Below are positions 18,240 through 27,987 of a stretch of 64,000 nt of DNA, one piece after another. Each line of letters starts with the position of its first letter. The first letter of the stretch is position 1. Source of the DNA: Eubacterium ruminantium. Its GTDB lineage: Bacteria; Bacillota; Clostridia; Lachnospirales; Lachnospiraceae. A model generated the notes under the pieces. The model ran no database searches. It was not told where the DNA came from and saw nothing but the letters and a program-made list of their open reading frames with translations. The DNA lies in NCBI RefSeq assembly GCF_900167085.1, contig NZ_FUXA01000006.1:247433-311432 (forward strand), written 5' to 3'. The translations under genes were made by a program, and so were the position numbers.

Positions 18240-19250
18240 TTAGTCTTCAGAATAATATTTCTGAGCAAAATTCCATGAATCCTTACACATTCTTGTAAGA
18301 TCAAATTCAGCCTTCCATCCGAGCTCTTTGTAAGCCTTTGCAGGATTTGCATAACACATAGCAATATCTCCTGCTCTTCTTGGCTTTATACTGTATGGAA
18401 TCTTTATATCATTTACCTTTTCGAAAGTCTTAACGATATCAAGAACACTATATCCGATACCTGTACCAAGATTATAGATATTTACTCCTGTTCCTGACAT
18501 AACCTTATCTACTGAATTAACATGTCCTTTAGCAAGATCAACTACATGGATATAATCTCTTACACCTGTTCCGTCAGGAGTATCATAATCATTTCCGAAC
18601 ACACCAAGTTCAGGAAGTTTTCCTGATGCAACCTGCATGATGTATGGCATAAGATTATTTGGAATGCCGTTTGGAACTTCACCAAGGAGTCCGCTTTCGT
18701 GAGCTCCGATAGGATTGAAATATCTGAGAAGTATTACGCTCCACTCATTATCAGCTGTGTAAAAGTCTGTAAGAATCTGCTCGATCATATGCTTTGTCCA
18801 GCCATATGGATTTGTGCAGATACCCTTTGGACACTCTTCTGTTATAGGAATGAAGGCAGGGTCTCCATATACTGTAGCTGAAGAAGAGAATATGATTCTC
18901 TTACATCCATATTCATTCATGAGTTTGCAGAGATTAAGTGTTCCGGCAATATTATTTTCATAATACATAAGCGGCTTTTTGACTGACTCGCCTACAGCCT
19001 TAAGTCCTGCAAAATGAATAACAGCATCGAATTTATTTTCTTCAAATATAACCTTCATGCTTTCAGGTTTAAGCATATCTGCTTCATAAAACTTTACAGA
19101 TTTACCTGTTATCTCCTGAATCTTGTCCAATACTTCAATTTTTGAATTATATAAATTATCAAAAATTACAACTTCATGACCGTTATTAATTAACTCTACT
19201 ACTGTATGAGAACCAATGTAACCGGTTCCTCCTGAAACAAGAATTTTCAT
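18240..19250 (-). CDS. galE: UDP-glucose 4-epimerase
   Basis: A 336-residue short-chain dehydrogenase/reductase. The NAD-binding glycine motif GGTGYIGSH is at 7-15, and the catalytic Ser/Tyr-X3-Lys appears as SSSATVYG and YGWTK. Length and motifs match GalE, which interconverts UDP-glucose and UDP-galactose for sugar use and surface glycans. GGAGGT lies 6 nt before the ATG. The rest of the Leloir pathway is not in the window, so a role in glycan precursor supply is plausible. Confidence 0.95.
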   Translation of the reverse strand: MKILVSGGTGYIGSHTVVELINNGHEVVIFDNLYNSKIEVLDKIQEITGKSVKFYEADMLKPESMKVIFEENKFDAVIHFAGLKAVGESVKKPLMYYENNIAGTLNLCKLMNEYGCKRIIFSSSATVYGDPAFIPITEECPKGICTNPYGWTKHMIEQILTDFYTADNEWSVILLRYFNPIGAHESGLLGEVPNGIPNNLMPYIMQVASGKLPELGVFGNDYDTPDGTGVRDYIHVVDLAKGHVNSVDKVMSGTGVNIYNLGTGIGYSVLDIVKTFEKVNDIKIPYSIKPRRAGDIAMCYANPAKAYKELGWKAEFDLTRMCKDSWNFAQKYYSED

Positions 19251-19281
19251 TTAAATGACCTCCATCTAAGTAATAATTAAA

Positions 19282-19311
19282 TTGACATAACCACTATGGC
19301 TATGTTAAGAT
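19282..19311 (+). promoter_or_regulatory. tRNA-Leu promoter with a palindrome in the spacer
   Basis: TTGACA (19282-19287) and an extended -10, TGT-TAAGAT (19303-19311), are 18 bp apart and end 17 bp before the tRNA. An imperfect inverted repeat CATAACCA-CTA-TGGCTATG (19286-19304) fills the spacer, with one mismatch between the 8-bp arms. It could be an operator or simply chance. Confidence 0.6.
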
Positions 19312-19328
19312 TCCATTGTTGCAAACAA

Positions 19329-19411
19329 GCCGGCATGTCGGAATGGCAGACGATGCAGACTCAAAATCTGTTGCGGGTAACCGCGTGTGGGTTCAAGTCC
19401 CACTGCCGGCA
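19329..19411 (+). tRNA. tRNA-Leu (anticodon CAA)
   Basis: An 83-nt class II tRNA. The acceptor stem GCCGGCA pairs with TGCCGGC, followed by discriminator A. The anticodon stem-loop is GCAGA-CTCAAAA-TCTGT, giving anticodon CAA, which reads UUG. There is a long variable arm built on GCGGGTAACCGC and a T-loop GTTCAAGTC. The 3' CCA is not encoded and must be added after transcription. It is a lone tRNA gene on the strand opposite to its neighbours. Confidence 0.95.
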
Positions 19412-19454
19412 CTTCAAATACCTAACACAGTGTATCATATATGATGCCAATTAA

Positions 19455-19490
19455 CAAGAAAAAACACGTTTTTACGTGTTTTTTTTCTTG
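19455..19490. terminator. Bidirectional terminator between tRNA-Leu and sortase
   Basis: CAAGAAAAAACACG (19455-19468) pairs with CGTGTTTTTTTTCTTG (19475-19490) around a TTTTTA loop. A CACG/CGTG stem core is flanked by A and T tracts, so it can stop the tRNA transcript on the plus strand and the sortase transcript on the minus strand. Confidence 0.8.
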
Positions 19491-19496
19491 CTTTTA

Positions 19497-20606
19497 TCAG
19501 TCTTCTATCCTCTTTGCAACAACCACAAATCTACCGTCATCTGTGTGATATGAACATGTAGATAAAGTAATAAGTTTATCACCATATTCGGCTGTCACAG
19601 GAATATTATAAGGTGTAAGGCTCTTTACATTTGATACATATTCATCAAACTCTTCTTTACTCGCAGCATTGAAAAACTTGTAATACTTAAAGCTTGTATC
19701 ATCTTTAGCTTTAATATTTGTTTTAAATGCAGCTATGACCTCATATTTGTTATCACTGAAAATAGTATTAAAATTTATATATTTGTGGGATTTGTAAAAA
19801 TCCTCATCTTCATAATCAACCAACTCACGGAACATTGTCTTGGTCTTCATATGATGTCCGTAAATGATTATATTGTCTGAAGGATTTTCAACCGTACTAT
19901 GGGCTGAAACGAATAATGTTCCGGCTATACTGTAATCCTTATTGAAGTCCCTTCTGAGATAATATTCTTCATCTTCCGGAGTATACATTACCGGATAGTC
20001 GATATTGGTTCCCGGAATCTTAAGCCATCCAATGAAATCATTATTCTTATCAAAGATATTTTTATATTTATACTGGACTTTCACACCATTTACGAAAGCA
20101 AAAAGCTTTTTCTCAGCCTTTTCCTTATCTTCTTCCACAATTGCATCCTCCGGCAGATCCGAATCATTTACATCAACGACCATACCACGTACTTTTGCAA
20201 ATCTTTTTTCATTTTTATATGTTCTGTAATAATATAAACCGATATATCCAGCTGAGAAAAGAAATACAGCAGCAAAGAGTGCGATAAGTATATTATAAAT
20301 CTTATTCTTACTCTTCTTCTTGGATAATTTAGCTTCTTTAGCCATCTTTTCGGCAAGCTTTTTATTCTTCTCTGTCGATGTTTCTGTCGGTTGTGACATA
20401 TCATTCAGAATCTTATCGATTTCCGAATCAAGTTTCATTCTCTCATCTGTTCTCTTATCACCTGTTAGCTTCTCAGTTTCAAAATTCTTTTTATTACTGA
20501 GATAACTGTCAAGTTCGTCATTATTTATAGCTCTTGATGACCTTTCAGAAACCTTCTTCATGATTTCTTCAGCCATCTTCTCCCTACTGTTCTTATTCTT
20601 ACTCAT
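19497..20606 (-). CDS. srtB: Class B sortase
   Basis: A 369-residue membrane cysteine transpeptidase. A long, charged cytosolic region (1-98) precedes one membrane helix at about 100-122. The catalytic domain has the class B features: conserved WLKIPGTNIDYPVM, His in IIYGHHM, Cys in TLSTCSY and Arg in GRFVVVAKR. Class B sortases attach selected surface proteins or assemble pili. No protein with a sorting signal is encoded nearby, so this may be a housekeeping sortase with distant substrates. Most sortases have a much shorter cytosolic tail than the one here. Confidence 0.93.
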   Translation of the reverse strand: MSKNKNSREKMAEEIMKKVSERSSRAINNDELDSYLSNKKNFETEKLTGDKRTDERMKLDSEIDKILNDMSQPTETSTEKNKKLAEKMAKEAKLSKKKSKNKIYNILIALFAAVFLFSAGYIGLYYYRTYKNEKRFAKVRGMVVDVNDSDLPEDAIVEEDKEKAEKKLFAFVNGVKVQYKYKNIFDKNNDFIGWLKIPGTNIDYPVMYTPEDEEYYLRRDFNKDYSIAGTLFVSAHSTVENPSDNIIIYGHHMKTKTMFRELVDYEDEDFYKSHKYINFNTIFSDNKYEVIAAFKTNIKAKDDTSFKYYKFFNAASKEEFDEYVSNVKSLTPYNIPVTAEYGDKLITLSTCSYHTDDGRFVVVAKRIED

Positions 20607-20638
20607 AAATACTCATAACTCCAACTATAATAAAAATG

Positions 20639-20656
20639 GACCTGAATAATCAGGTC
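20639..20656 (-). terminator. Terminator after the NUDIX gene
   Basis: GACCTGA (20639-20645) and TCAGGTC (20650-20656) form a 7-bp stem with a 4-nt loop. On the minus strand it is followed by CATTTTTATT, and A/T tracts on both sides would allow some bidirectional function. Confidence 0.75.
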
Positions 20657-20662
20657 ATTTTT

Positions 20663-21115
20663 TTAAAAATATTTTTTACTTCCCCAAAGATTAGCCTGCT
20701 TCATAACAGTATATTCATTGTATGCCTGTTCAAGAATCTGCTTCTCATTAGGAAACTTTAATAAATGATACGCCTCATGATACTTGTAATAACCTGAGTC
20801 CAAAAAATATTCTTCCCTCTGTGGCTTACTATAGTAGCTGTCAGCCTGCATCAGATACCAGTGAACATCCTTATTCACCACATCATATGAAGTATTAAAT
20901 GTATAATTGCTCTTTCCTACATACTTAATTATCTGGGCTGTAACACCTGTTTCTTCCTTAACTTCTCTCAGAGCGGTCTCACTATACTCTTCGTCCTTCT
21001 CAACCGTTCCCTTTGGAAGTACCCAACCTTCATATTTGTTTCTGTAATTCTTGTAAAGTAATAATATTTTTCCTCTATAGATTACCACACCACCACAGCT
21101 TGTTGCTTCTATCAT
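20663..21115 (-). CDS. NUDIX hydrolase
   Basis: A 150-residue protein with a complete Nudix box, from GTVEKDEE to REVKEETG at about residues 35-58, preceded by the family's GWVLPKG. It hydrolyses a nucleoside diphosphate linked to another group; the substrate cannot be told from the motif. The short length and C-terminal helix resemble Ap4A hydrolase or MutT-like enzymes. AGGAGG precedes the ATG by 7 nt. It has its own promoter and terminator, so it is a single-gene unit. Confidence 0.9.
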   Translation of the reverse strand: MIEATSCGGVVIYRGKILLLYKNYRNKYEGWVLPKGTVEKDEEYSETALREVKEETGVTAQIIKYVGKSNYTFNTSYDVVNKDVHWYLMQADSYYSKPQREEYFLDSGYYKYHEAYHLLKFPNEKQILEQAYNEYTVMKQANLWGSKKYF

Positions 21116-21173
21116 TGCAAAACCTCCTGTTTCGGACTTTTAATCCGATGAGTGTGTTTCAAAACATGAATAA

Positions 21174-21202
21174 AGTATAGCAGTATAAATGGCAATTTTC
21201 AA
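21174..21202 (-). promoter_or_regulatory. Promoter of the NUDIX gene
   Basis: On the minus strand TTGAAA (21202-21197) and TATACT (21179-21174) are 17 bp apart, about 60 bp upstream of the start codon at 21115. The leader between them and the gene contains a small TCGGA/TCCGA inverted repeat. Confidence 0.75.
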
Positions 21203-21231
21203 GGAATTTATTAACTTTGCGGTGTCTTTAT

Positions 21232-22749
21232 TTATTTTTCATGATATTCATAATAAGCATCAAAAATCTGCTTTGCTACATATGAACCTGAAGTCTGATT
21301 GGTTGTATAATCTTCAACAATGACACTTACAACAATATCAGGTCTCTCAATATTCGAATATCCCACAAACCAGGAATTGCAATTACCTTCATTATCATAT
21401 TCGGCTGTACCGGTCTTACCTGCTACAGTATAATCGGAATATTCAAAATATGATGAAGCAGTTCCGTATTCACATACACCTTTAAGCATTTCGGTAAGGT
21501 TTTTAGCCTCGTCTGAAGACATGATCTTAACAGAATCCTTACTTTTATATTTCTTAACCTGGATTCCGCTGACATTTTTTATAGAATCCACCACATATGG
21601 TTTCTTAACAAGTCCACCATTGGCAATACCACACATGATCATCGCATTATGAAGCGGAGTAATATTTGTATCGCCCTGTCCTATGGCTGTCTGTGGAATC
21701 GAAGAAGAACTCGACTGCTCATTTATAATAAATGATGATTTTTCATAACTACCATCATATGGAAGTTCTTTATTGAATAAAAGCTCTTCAGCGGTTTTTC
21801 TGTATGAACCCTTATCCAGCTTAGAGCCAATATTACTGAAACTTGTATTACATGAATAAGCAATTGAATCCGCAAGAGTAACTGTGCCATGTACATTATC
21901 ATTTGCACAACTTATCTCAACACCGTTTACAACAGTTGTTCCCTCGCATTCAAATTCATAATCCTCATAATTCGGGTTTTCACGCATATATTCAAGCGCT
22001 GTTACGATCTTAAATGTTGAACCCGGAGCATAAAGTCCATTGGTTACACGGTTCAGCATTATGGTACTGTCCTTACCCTCATCAGAATGAATATAATCCC
22101 AAACCTCATTAATCTCATTTGGATCAAACGAAGGTTTTGAAATCATAGCAAGAATCTTTCCTGTGTCAGGTTCAATTACAATAGCTGCACCCGAACAATC
22201 TCCCAATGCATAATAAGCTGCATCCTGAAGTCTTGAATCTATTGTCAGTACAACTGTATCTCCCGGATTTTTCTTTTCTTTAAAATCCTGCTGAAGCTTA
22301 CTTACAATATTGTCGTTAGATGTAAGAAGTTCGAAATTATAATCAAGTTCAACTCCCGATCTTCCGTACTCATTATATCCTACAACATGAGCATATTCGC
22401 TACCTTCCGGATAATATCTGGATTCATTTCCATCTTCATCAACATCGGTTCTGGCAAGTACAGTTCCGTCTATAGATTCTATATTTCCTCTAATAACATA
22501 TTTTGAAAGATAATCCTGCCTTTTATTATTGGCATTTGCAATTACTTTCTTTGAATCATGTATCATATAGAAGATGATATGGCCGAAAAGCGCCAAGAAA
22601 AGAACTGCCATTATATATGTCATGACCACTATAGGACGATTTTTTCTCTTAAGTTTTGCTTTTACATCCTCTTCATGCTTCATGAAGGAATCAATACTAA
22701 TTTCCTTCTTCGGCTGATTCAAGGATTCGTTGTTTTTCTTTTTCGACAT
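21232..22749 (-). CDS. Class B penicillin-binding protein (peptidoglycan transpeptidase)
   Basis: About 505 residues. A cytosolic N-terminus and one membrane helix are followed by a dimerisation-like region and a transpeptidase domain. The active-site motifs are in order: STFK (nucleophile Ser), SCN and KTGTA. It cross-links cell-wall peptides in the periplasmic-like space. I start it at the ATG at 22749, with AGAGG 6 nt upstream, rather than at 22764 where no binding site is seen. It overlaps the end of the SEDS gene by about 50 bp, which argues that the two form one glycosyltransferase/transpeptidase complex. It is smaller than FtsI and resembles PbpA-type proteins. Confidence 0.92.
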   Translation of the reverse strand: MSKKKNNESLNQPKKEISIDSFMKHEEDVKAKLKRKNRPIVVMTYIMAVLFLALFGHIIFYMIHDSKKVIANANNKRQDYLSKYVIRGNIESIDGTVLARTDVDEDGNESRYYPEGSEYAHVVGYNEYGRSGVELDYNFELLTSNDNIVSKLQQDFKEKKNPGDTVVLTIDSRLQDAAYYALGDCSGAAIVIEPDTGKILAMISKPSFDPNEINEVWDYIHSDEGKDSTIMLNRVTNGLYAPGSTFKIVTALEYMRENPNYEDYEFECEGTTVVNGVEISCANDNVHGTVTLADSIAYSCNTSFSNIGSKLDKGSYRKTAEELLFNKELPYDGSYEKSSFIINEQSSSSSIPQTAIGQGDTNITPLHNAMIMCGIANGGLVKKPYVVDSIKNVSGIQVKKYKSKDSVKIMSSDEAKNLTEMLKGVCEYGTASSYFEYSDYTVAGKTGTAEYDNEGNCNSWFVGYSNIERPDIVVSVIVEDYTTNQTSGSYVAKQIFDAYYEYHEK

Positions 22750-24079
22750 GATCTGCCTCTTCATAAACTAAAATATTAGTATATTGTACTAATGCAAACA
22801 TTATAAGCGTACTGAATACTGAACTCATTCCGTTACTTATAAGCGGCAATGTTACACCTGTTGAAGGAACAAACTTCGTTACTCCTCCGATATTTAAAAA
22901 TACCTGTAATACCATACAAATAGCAAATCCGAATGACATATATTTATGGAACGGACTTCTGCATTTCATGGAAATATTACACATTGCAATAAATGAACTG
23001 AGATAAATAAGTATAAGCGCAAGACCGAATACTACACCAAGCTCTTCACAAATAGCTGAGAAAATGAAGTCACTTTCAACAACAGGAATATATCCCGGAA
23101 GTCCATCACCCAGTCCGGATCCGATAAATCCTCCTGTACCGATGGCAAAAAGTGATTCACTCATCTGATATCCGCCGCCATAGATGTCCTTAAACGGATT
23201 TTTCCAGGCATTATATCTTATCATTACATGATCAAAAAGAGATGTATTTTTAAAGAGAACATATCCAATGATCACGGCTGCAACAGCAAGTATAATACCG
23301 CCGTATAAAAATCTTGACCTTGAGGTTGCAAGATAAACCATGGATATATAGCAAAGATAGAAAATAATCATTGCACCAAAGTCTTTTTCTAAAATAAGAA
23401 TAAGCATGAAGACGACTGAGATTATACCATTTATTATAATCTCCTTCATTGTCTTTGCCTTATAAAGACTGCTGGCAACAAAGAATACAAATAGAATTTT
23501 AACGAATTCCATCGGCTGAGCCGTGAATCTACCGATATGTATCCAGTTTCTCGAACCATAGATACTAAGTCCAAGCCCCGGAATAAATACAGTCATAAGA
23601 AGGAAAATACCTGCGACACCAAAAAATACTGTCCAATTCTTCATTTCCTTCATTTTTCTCATTATTGCAGGTATAAATGAAGTAAATACCAGTGCAATCG
23701 TTCCCATAATAAGCTGTTTTATCGCCATCGATACTTCTATTCTCGTAAGCATTATATATCCTATCAAAAGCAGGAAAAGCATATTATTGATAAGAAGTCT
23801 CGAAACGTTTTTATAAACCTTAGCAAATATCAGCATATATAAAATGCTGGAAACAATAGAAACGCCATAAATTATCAGGAATTTTACATTTTGTCTCCAA
23901 ATGAAAAGCTTGGCATAACACATAAGGTGTATCGCAAATATATAAAATACCTGTCTGTTAACAATAGAATTCCTTTTCTTTGTAGTTTTGGCTACAAAAT
24001 ATGAAAAGCATTTCATCGTATATAATGCCATAAATATGAGAGTCAAGTATTTAGTTACGATTGAAAATATTCTACTCAT
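22697..24079 (-). CDS. SEDS family peptidoglycan glycosyltransferase (FtsW/RodA/SpoVE-like)
   Basis: About 460 residues with roughly twelve hydrophobic segments. Typical family stretches are visible: GLGLSIYGSRNWI, QPMEFVKI, EKDFGAMIIFYLCY, MSESLFAIGTGGFIGSGLG, ESDFIFSAICEELG and a GVTLPLISNGMSS loop. SEDS proteins polymerise lipid II into glycan strands with a class B PBP partner, here encoded by the overlapping downstream gene. The ATG at 24079 has GGGA 8 nt upstream. Whether the pair serves division, elongation or sporulation is not evident from sequence alone. Confidence 0.92.
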   Translation of the reverse strand: MSRIFSIVTKYLTLIFMALYTMKCFSYFVAKTTKKRNSIVNRQVFYIFAIHLMCYAKLFIWRQNVKFLIIYGVSIVSSILYMLIFAKVYKNVSRLLINNMLFLLLIGYIMLTRIEVSMAIKQLIMGTIALVFTSFIPAIMRKMKEMKNWTVFFGVAGIFLLMTVFIPGLGLSIYGSRNWIHIGRFTAQPMEFVKILFVFFVASSLYKAKTMKEIIINGIISVVFMLILILEKDFGAMIIFYLCYISMVYLATSRSRFLYGGIILAVAAVIIGYVLFKNTSLFDHVMIRYNAWKNPFKDIYGGGYQMSESLFAIGTGGFIGSGLGDGLPGYIPVVESDFIFSAICEELGVVFGLALILIYLSSFIAMCNISMKCRSPFHKYMSFGFAICMVLQVFLNIGGVTKFVPSTGVTLPLISNGMSSVFSTLIMFALVQYTNILVYEEADHVEKEKQRILESAEEGN

Positions 24080-24161
24080 CTTTGTTGTCCCACACAAATG
24101 CTGTATTCCGAAGTCAGTTATAATATTCTCAGTAAAATCTTATATATGTACAGGTATATAA

Positions 24162-26531
24162 TTATAATATAGAACTATTATAATGTCCTTCGGTTAAAAT
24201 AAGTTTTTTTCTATTTTTTACAAGAAGTTCATTTCCGTTATCAGGATTCACAATTTGATCTATGATAGAATTTATCTCAGCGATGGATTCATCCAGAAGA
24301 TCCACCTTAAGATATGCATATCTTTTATCAGTTATAAATCCCGATAAAGCACTGTCTAAAACAGTCAACCTATTATCAAGAATCCTATTATAACATAAAT
24401 TATTATTTTTTATAAATTTAAATATTCCATTACGTTCATCTTTTAAAAGATAATTTCGGCCTCCCGGATCCTGAGCCGTAAGCATAAGGGTTTCATGGCC
24501 ATAAGCATAAATCTCACCGGAAATATTTTCTGCAAGCGAAATATCATTATTCTCATCAATACTAAGCTCATGAGACATTTCAATTATCTTATCTTTATCA
24601 CTGCCCCCGATCAGCTTATTAAAAAAGCCAACAGCTTTATCATTATAACAATATAATGATGATGCGAGTATGATTTTTTTGTTAAATGTTCGCAGTAATG
24701 AAATATCATCTATATTCCTTACGTAAAATGTATCAAATAAATCATCAAAAGATTTATCATTTAACAATTCATCATAAAAGTTGTTATCCTGTTCTCTATG
24801 AATGTAAGGAAATGCAGCGGCAACCTGCGAAAAAAATGAAAAATCTTTTGCTAGTTCACATAATCTATTTATGGTAAAGCAATCAACATCCAAACTGACA
24901 AGATATTTTACTTTATCATTTTTTGAAATACTTAAAACCTCAAGAAGCTTAGATGCAATATCTTCATTCTCTACCGAAAAATGAATATATTTCTCTTTAA
25001 TCTCATTTTTTTCATGATTATCTTTTTTGATATTATCAAAATTTCTCTGCCTTGCAGTTCTTCTGTGATCACTAAGAACTCTTTCTTCAAGAAGACTTAT
25101 AAGTTTTCTTCGAAGACTTTTCAGTTCCGAAAAGCTGACAAAACTTTTATTATCATTAAAAATACCGACTTCTTCCGGATAATATCCTGAATCACCGAGA
25201 GCTGTTATCTTATCTCTTATGATCTCAGTATCCACAGGAATTGATTTAGCCTCTTCCACTACTCCGCCGATAGCTGTGGCTGTAATATTATCTAAAACTA
25301 TCTCCATTCGCAGTTTTTCACCGGCTTTAATAAATGCATTGATCTTAATAGGCATAAGCTTATCATTGTTCAGTATGTCATTTTTAAGATCAGTCATTAT
25401 CTTATTATTTATCTTTCGATATACTTCCGAATCAAGAAGAATGGTTCCGGACTTCGGACTGTTTAATTCTATATTTTTATATGCATCAACAGCCTTATCA
25501 GATGTTAATTCGATAGCAATCTTATCCTTGGTCTTTATAAGGAGAACATCTTTCTTATTGATGCTTTTTGAAGTCTTTATATTAACTTTTCCATGACCGG
25601 CTGATGTCACTTTACCCACAAGTACACCTTTATGGCCCGGACTTTCAGTATCGATCATATCATCACTCGGATAATAATATCCGCTGACAAAACCACCTCT
25701 GTTAAATACATCAGCAAGCCTTTCGGTGAGTCTCATGCATTTCTTTTCGCTGAAGCAGCCGTTATAATAATCATTTGCTACTTCCTTATAAGCCGAAACA
25801 ACGGCAGCGGTATAATATTCACCCTTCATCCTACCTTCAATCTTAAGGGAATCAACCCCTGCTTTAATTATCTCAGGTACAAGATTTAAAGTGCACATAT
25901 CCTTCATGGACATAAGATATTTGCCATTATATTTCTTTCTGCACGGCTGAGCACATCGTCCTCTATTTCCGCTTCTGTCACCGATCATACTGCTGAGAAG
26001 GCATCTTCCACTATATGAATAACACATAGCACCATGAACAAAGGTCTCTATCTCCACATCAACCTTTTCTTTAATACTTCTTATCTCATCGAGAGTAAGT
26101 TCCCTGGCAGGAATAACTCTTGAAGCCCCAAGTTCTTTAAGAAGAGCCGCTCCGTTAGATGAGCAGATATTCATTTGTGTACTGGCATGTATAGGGAGTT
26201 CCGGAAAAAGTTCCTTAACAACAGAAAAAGCACCCATATCCTGAAGAATGACTGCATCAAGTCCTGCTTCATACATAGGCTTCAAATAACAATATAAACT
26301 GTTTATTTCTACATTTTTTAAAAGGGTGTTAACAGTCATATAAACTTTAACACCCTTTAAATGAGCTTTATCTATTACATAGCAGAGTTCATTCTGATCG
26401 AAATTATCTGCATAAGCTCTTGCTCCAAATCTTCTTCCTGCAAGATAGCAAGCATCAGCACCGGCATTTATTGCCGCTTTAAATGCTTCCATGGATCCGC
26501 ACGGAGCAAGAATCTCAACTTTATTATTCAT
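24162..26531 (-). CDS. U32 peptidase family protein (RlhA-like, with DUF3656-type C-terminus)
   Basis: About 789 residues. The N-terminal U32 domain begins ILAPCGSMEAFKAAINAGAD and has the family's ARAYADNF and cysteine-rich HGAMCYSYSGRC ... GNRGRCAQPCR region, which in relatives binds an iron-sulfur cluster. The length points to the group with a DUF3656 insert, which includes E. coli RlhA, needed for C2501 hydroxylation in 23S rRNA. RNA modification is therefore more likely than proteolysis, but this is inference. The ATG at 26531 overlaps the zapA stop by 8 bp and has AAGGA 8 nt upstream. Confidence 0.85.
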   Translation of the reverse strand: MNNKVEILAPCGSMEAFKAAINAGADACYLAGRRFGARAYADNFDQNELCYVIDKAHLKGVKVYMTVNTLLKNVEINSLYCYLKPMYEAGLDAVILQDMGAFSVVKELFPELPIHASTQMNICSSNGAALLKELGASRVIPARELTLDEIRSIKEKVDVEIETFVHGAMCYSYSGRCLLSSMIGDRSGNRGRCAQPCRKKYNGKYLMSMKDMCTLNLVPEIIKAGVDSLKIEGRMKGEYYTAAVVSAYKEVANDYYNGCFSEKKCMRLTERLADVFNRGGFVSGYYYPSDDMIDTESPGHKGVLVGKVTSAGHGKVNIKTSKSINKKDVLLIKTKDKIAIELTSDKAVDAYKNIELNSPKSGTILLDSEVYRKINNKIMTDLKNDILNNDKLMPIKINAFIKAGEKLRMEIVLDNITATAIGGVVEEAKSIPVDTEIIRDKITALGDSGYYPEEVGIFNDNKSFVSFSELKSLRRKLISLLEERVLSDHRRTARQRNFDNIKKDNHEKNEIKEKYIHFSVENEDIASKLLEVLSISKNDKVKYLVSLDVDCFTINRLCELAKDFSFFSQVAAAFPYIHREQDNNFYDELLNDKSFDDLFDTFYVRNIDDISLLRTFNKKIILASSLYCYNDKAVGFFNKLIGGSDKDKIIEMSHELSIDENNDISLAENISGEIYAYGHETLMLTAQDPGGRNYLLKDERNGIFKFIKNNNLCYNRILDNRLTVLDSALSGFITDKRYAYLKVDLLDESIAEINSIIDQIVNPDNGNELLVKNRKKLILTEGHYNSSIL

Positions 26532-26931
26532 ATATTCTATCCTTTTCAGCCTCAAGCTGAACGATCTTACGCTGTAAAGCTGTTATCTGTTCTTTATATT
26601 CTTCAACAAGTTTAAGACTTGCCTCATGTTTGATCTGAGCTTCAATAACCTCATGTCTTAAATCATAAAGCTGCTTTTCTTTCTCTGAATCATCTTTAAC
26701 AACTTCATCAGCAATTTTCTTTGCTTTAAAATAATCATCTGCTATGTTCAGAGCAAGAAGTATACCCTGATATTCAGTATTCATTCTACGATACTGTTCA
26801 GAAGTTTTGCATTCTGATATTTTACCATTTATATAGCTGGCAACATTCTGAAGATAATCCTCACCTTCAAATCCGCTAAGTGTATATACCTTACCGTTGA
26901 TAACAACTGGAATATCAATTTTCTGTGCCAT
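26524..26931 (-). CDS. zapA: Cell division protein ZapA
   Basis: A 135-residue protein. The N-terminal beta segment (PVVINGKVYTLSGFEGEDYLQNVA) matches ZapA, and the C-terminal two thirds form a long coiled coil rich in Glu and Lys. ZapA bundles FtsZ filaments at the division ring. The extended coiled coil makes it longer than Bacillus ZapA (85 residues), which is normal in Clostridia. It overlaps the U32 gene, a pairing seen in many Firmicutes, and follows ruvB. Confidence 0.88.
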   Translation of the reverse strand: MAQKIDIPVVINGKVYTLSGFEGEDYLQNVASYINGKISECKTSEQYRRMNTEYQGILLALNIADDYFKAKKIADEVVKDDSEKEKQLYDLRHEVIEAQIKHEASLKLVEEYKEQITALQRKIVQLEAEKDRIYE

Positions 26932-26964
26932 TCCCTTCTCCTTTTCATATAAGCTTTATAAATA

Positions 26965-27972
26965 TCACTGCGCAGCCGGATTGACAAGCCCAAAATGATC
27001 ATAGCATAAATCAGTCACAACTCTTCCGCGACCGGTTCGATTAATGAAACCATTTTTTATGAGGTATGGTTCATAAACCTCTTCGATAGTACCAGAATCT
27101 TCACCTATGGCAGCTGCCAAAGTATCCACGCCAACCGGTCCGCCACCGAACTTTTCAATAATCGTAGTAATAATATTACGATCTGTATCATCAAGCCCTG
27201 CTGAATCAACATCAAGTTTATCAAGGGCATCCTTCGCCATATTATAATCTATATTATTCTTTCTTTCAACCTCTGCAAAATCTCTTACTCTTCTGAGAAG
27301 TCTGTTAGCAATTCTTGGTGTTCCTCTGGATCTTCTTGCAAGTTCAAATGCACCTTCTTCATCGATTTCTATGCCAAGAACTTTTGCCGATCTGATTATG
27401 ATCTGCATAAGCTCACTTACATTATAGAATTCGAGTCTGCTTACAACTCCGAATCTGTCACGGAGAGGCGCAGAAAGCATACCCGCTCTTGTAGTTGCAC
27501 CAATAAGAGTAAATTTAGGAAGATCAAGTCTTATGGACCTTGCTCCCTGACCTTTACCAATTACTATATCTATAGCAAAATCCTCCATCGCCGGATATAA
27601 AACTTCTTCAACCTGACGATTCAGTCTATGAATCTCATCAATAAATAAAACATCATTTTCTGAGAGATTATTGAGTATAGCAGCTAATTCACCCGGTTTT
27701 TCTATAGCCGGACCTGATGTGATCTTGATACTTACACCCATTTCCTCTGCAACAATATTTGCAAGAGTTGTTTTTCCAAGTCCCGGAGGTCCATATAACA
27801 GAACGTGATCAAGATTTTCTTTTCTTTTTTTTGCAGCCTCAATAAAAACCTTCAGATTCTGCTTAACTTTTTCCTGTCCGATATATTCTCTTAAACTCTT
27901 AGGACGAAGTCCTTTTTCAACATAATCCTCTTCAGGTATTATTTCAGTTGTGATAATTCTCTTCTTTTCCAT
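26965..27972 (-). CDS. ruvB: Holliday junction branch migration helicase RuvB
   Basis: A 335-residue AAA+ ATPase. Walker [10 protein letters not shown] is at about 61-69, Walker B FIDEIHR at about 110-116, sensor 1 includes GATTRAG, and the C-terminal winged helix contains [15 protein letters not shown]. It drives branch migration of Holliday junctions as a ring motor with RuvA. It lies 15 bp downstream of ruvA. RuvC is replaced in this organism by RecU (13.3 kb). Confidence 0.98.
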   Translation of the reverse strand: MEKKRIITTEIIPEEDYVEKGLRPKSLREYIGQEKVKQNLKVFIEAAKKRKENLDHVLLYGPPGLGKTTLANIVAEEMGVSIKITSGPAIEKPGELAAILNNLSENDVLFIDEIHRLNRQVEEVLYPAMEDFAIDIVIGKGQGARSIRLDLPKFTLIGATTRAGMLSAPLRDRFGVVSRLEFYNVSELMQIIIRSAKVLGIEIDEEGAFELARRSRGTPRIANRLLRRVRDFAEVERKNNIDYNMAKDALDKLDVDSAGLDDTDRNIITTIIEKFGGGPVGVDTLAAAIGEDSGTIEEVYEPYLIKNGFINRTGRGRVVTDLCYDHFGLVNPAAQ

Positions 27973-27987
27973 TATACAGATATCCTG

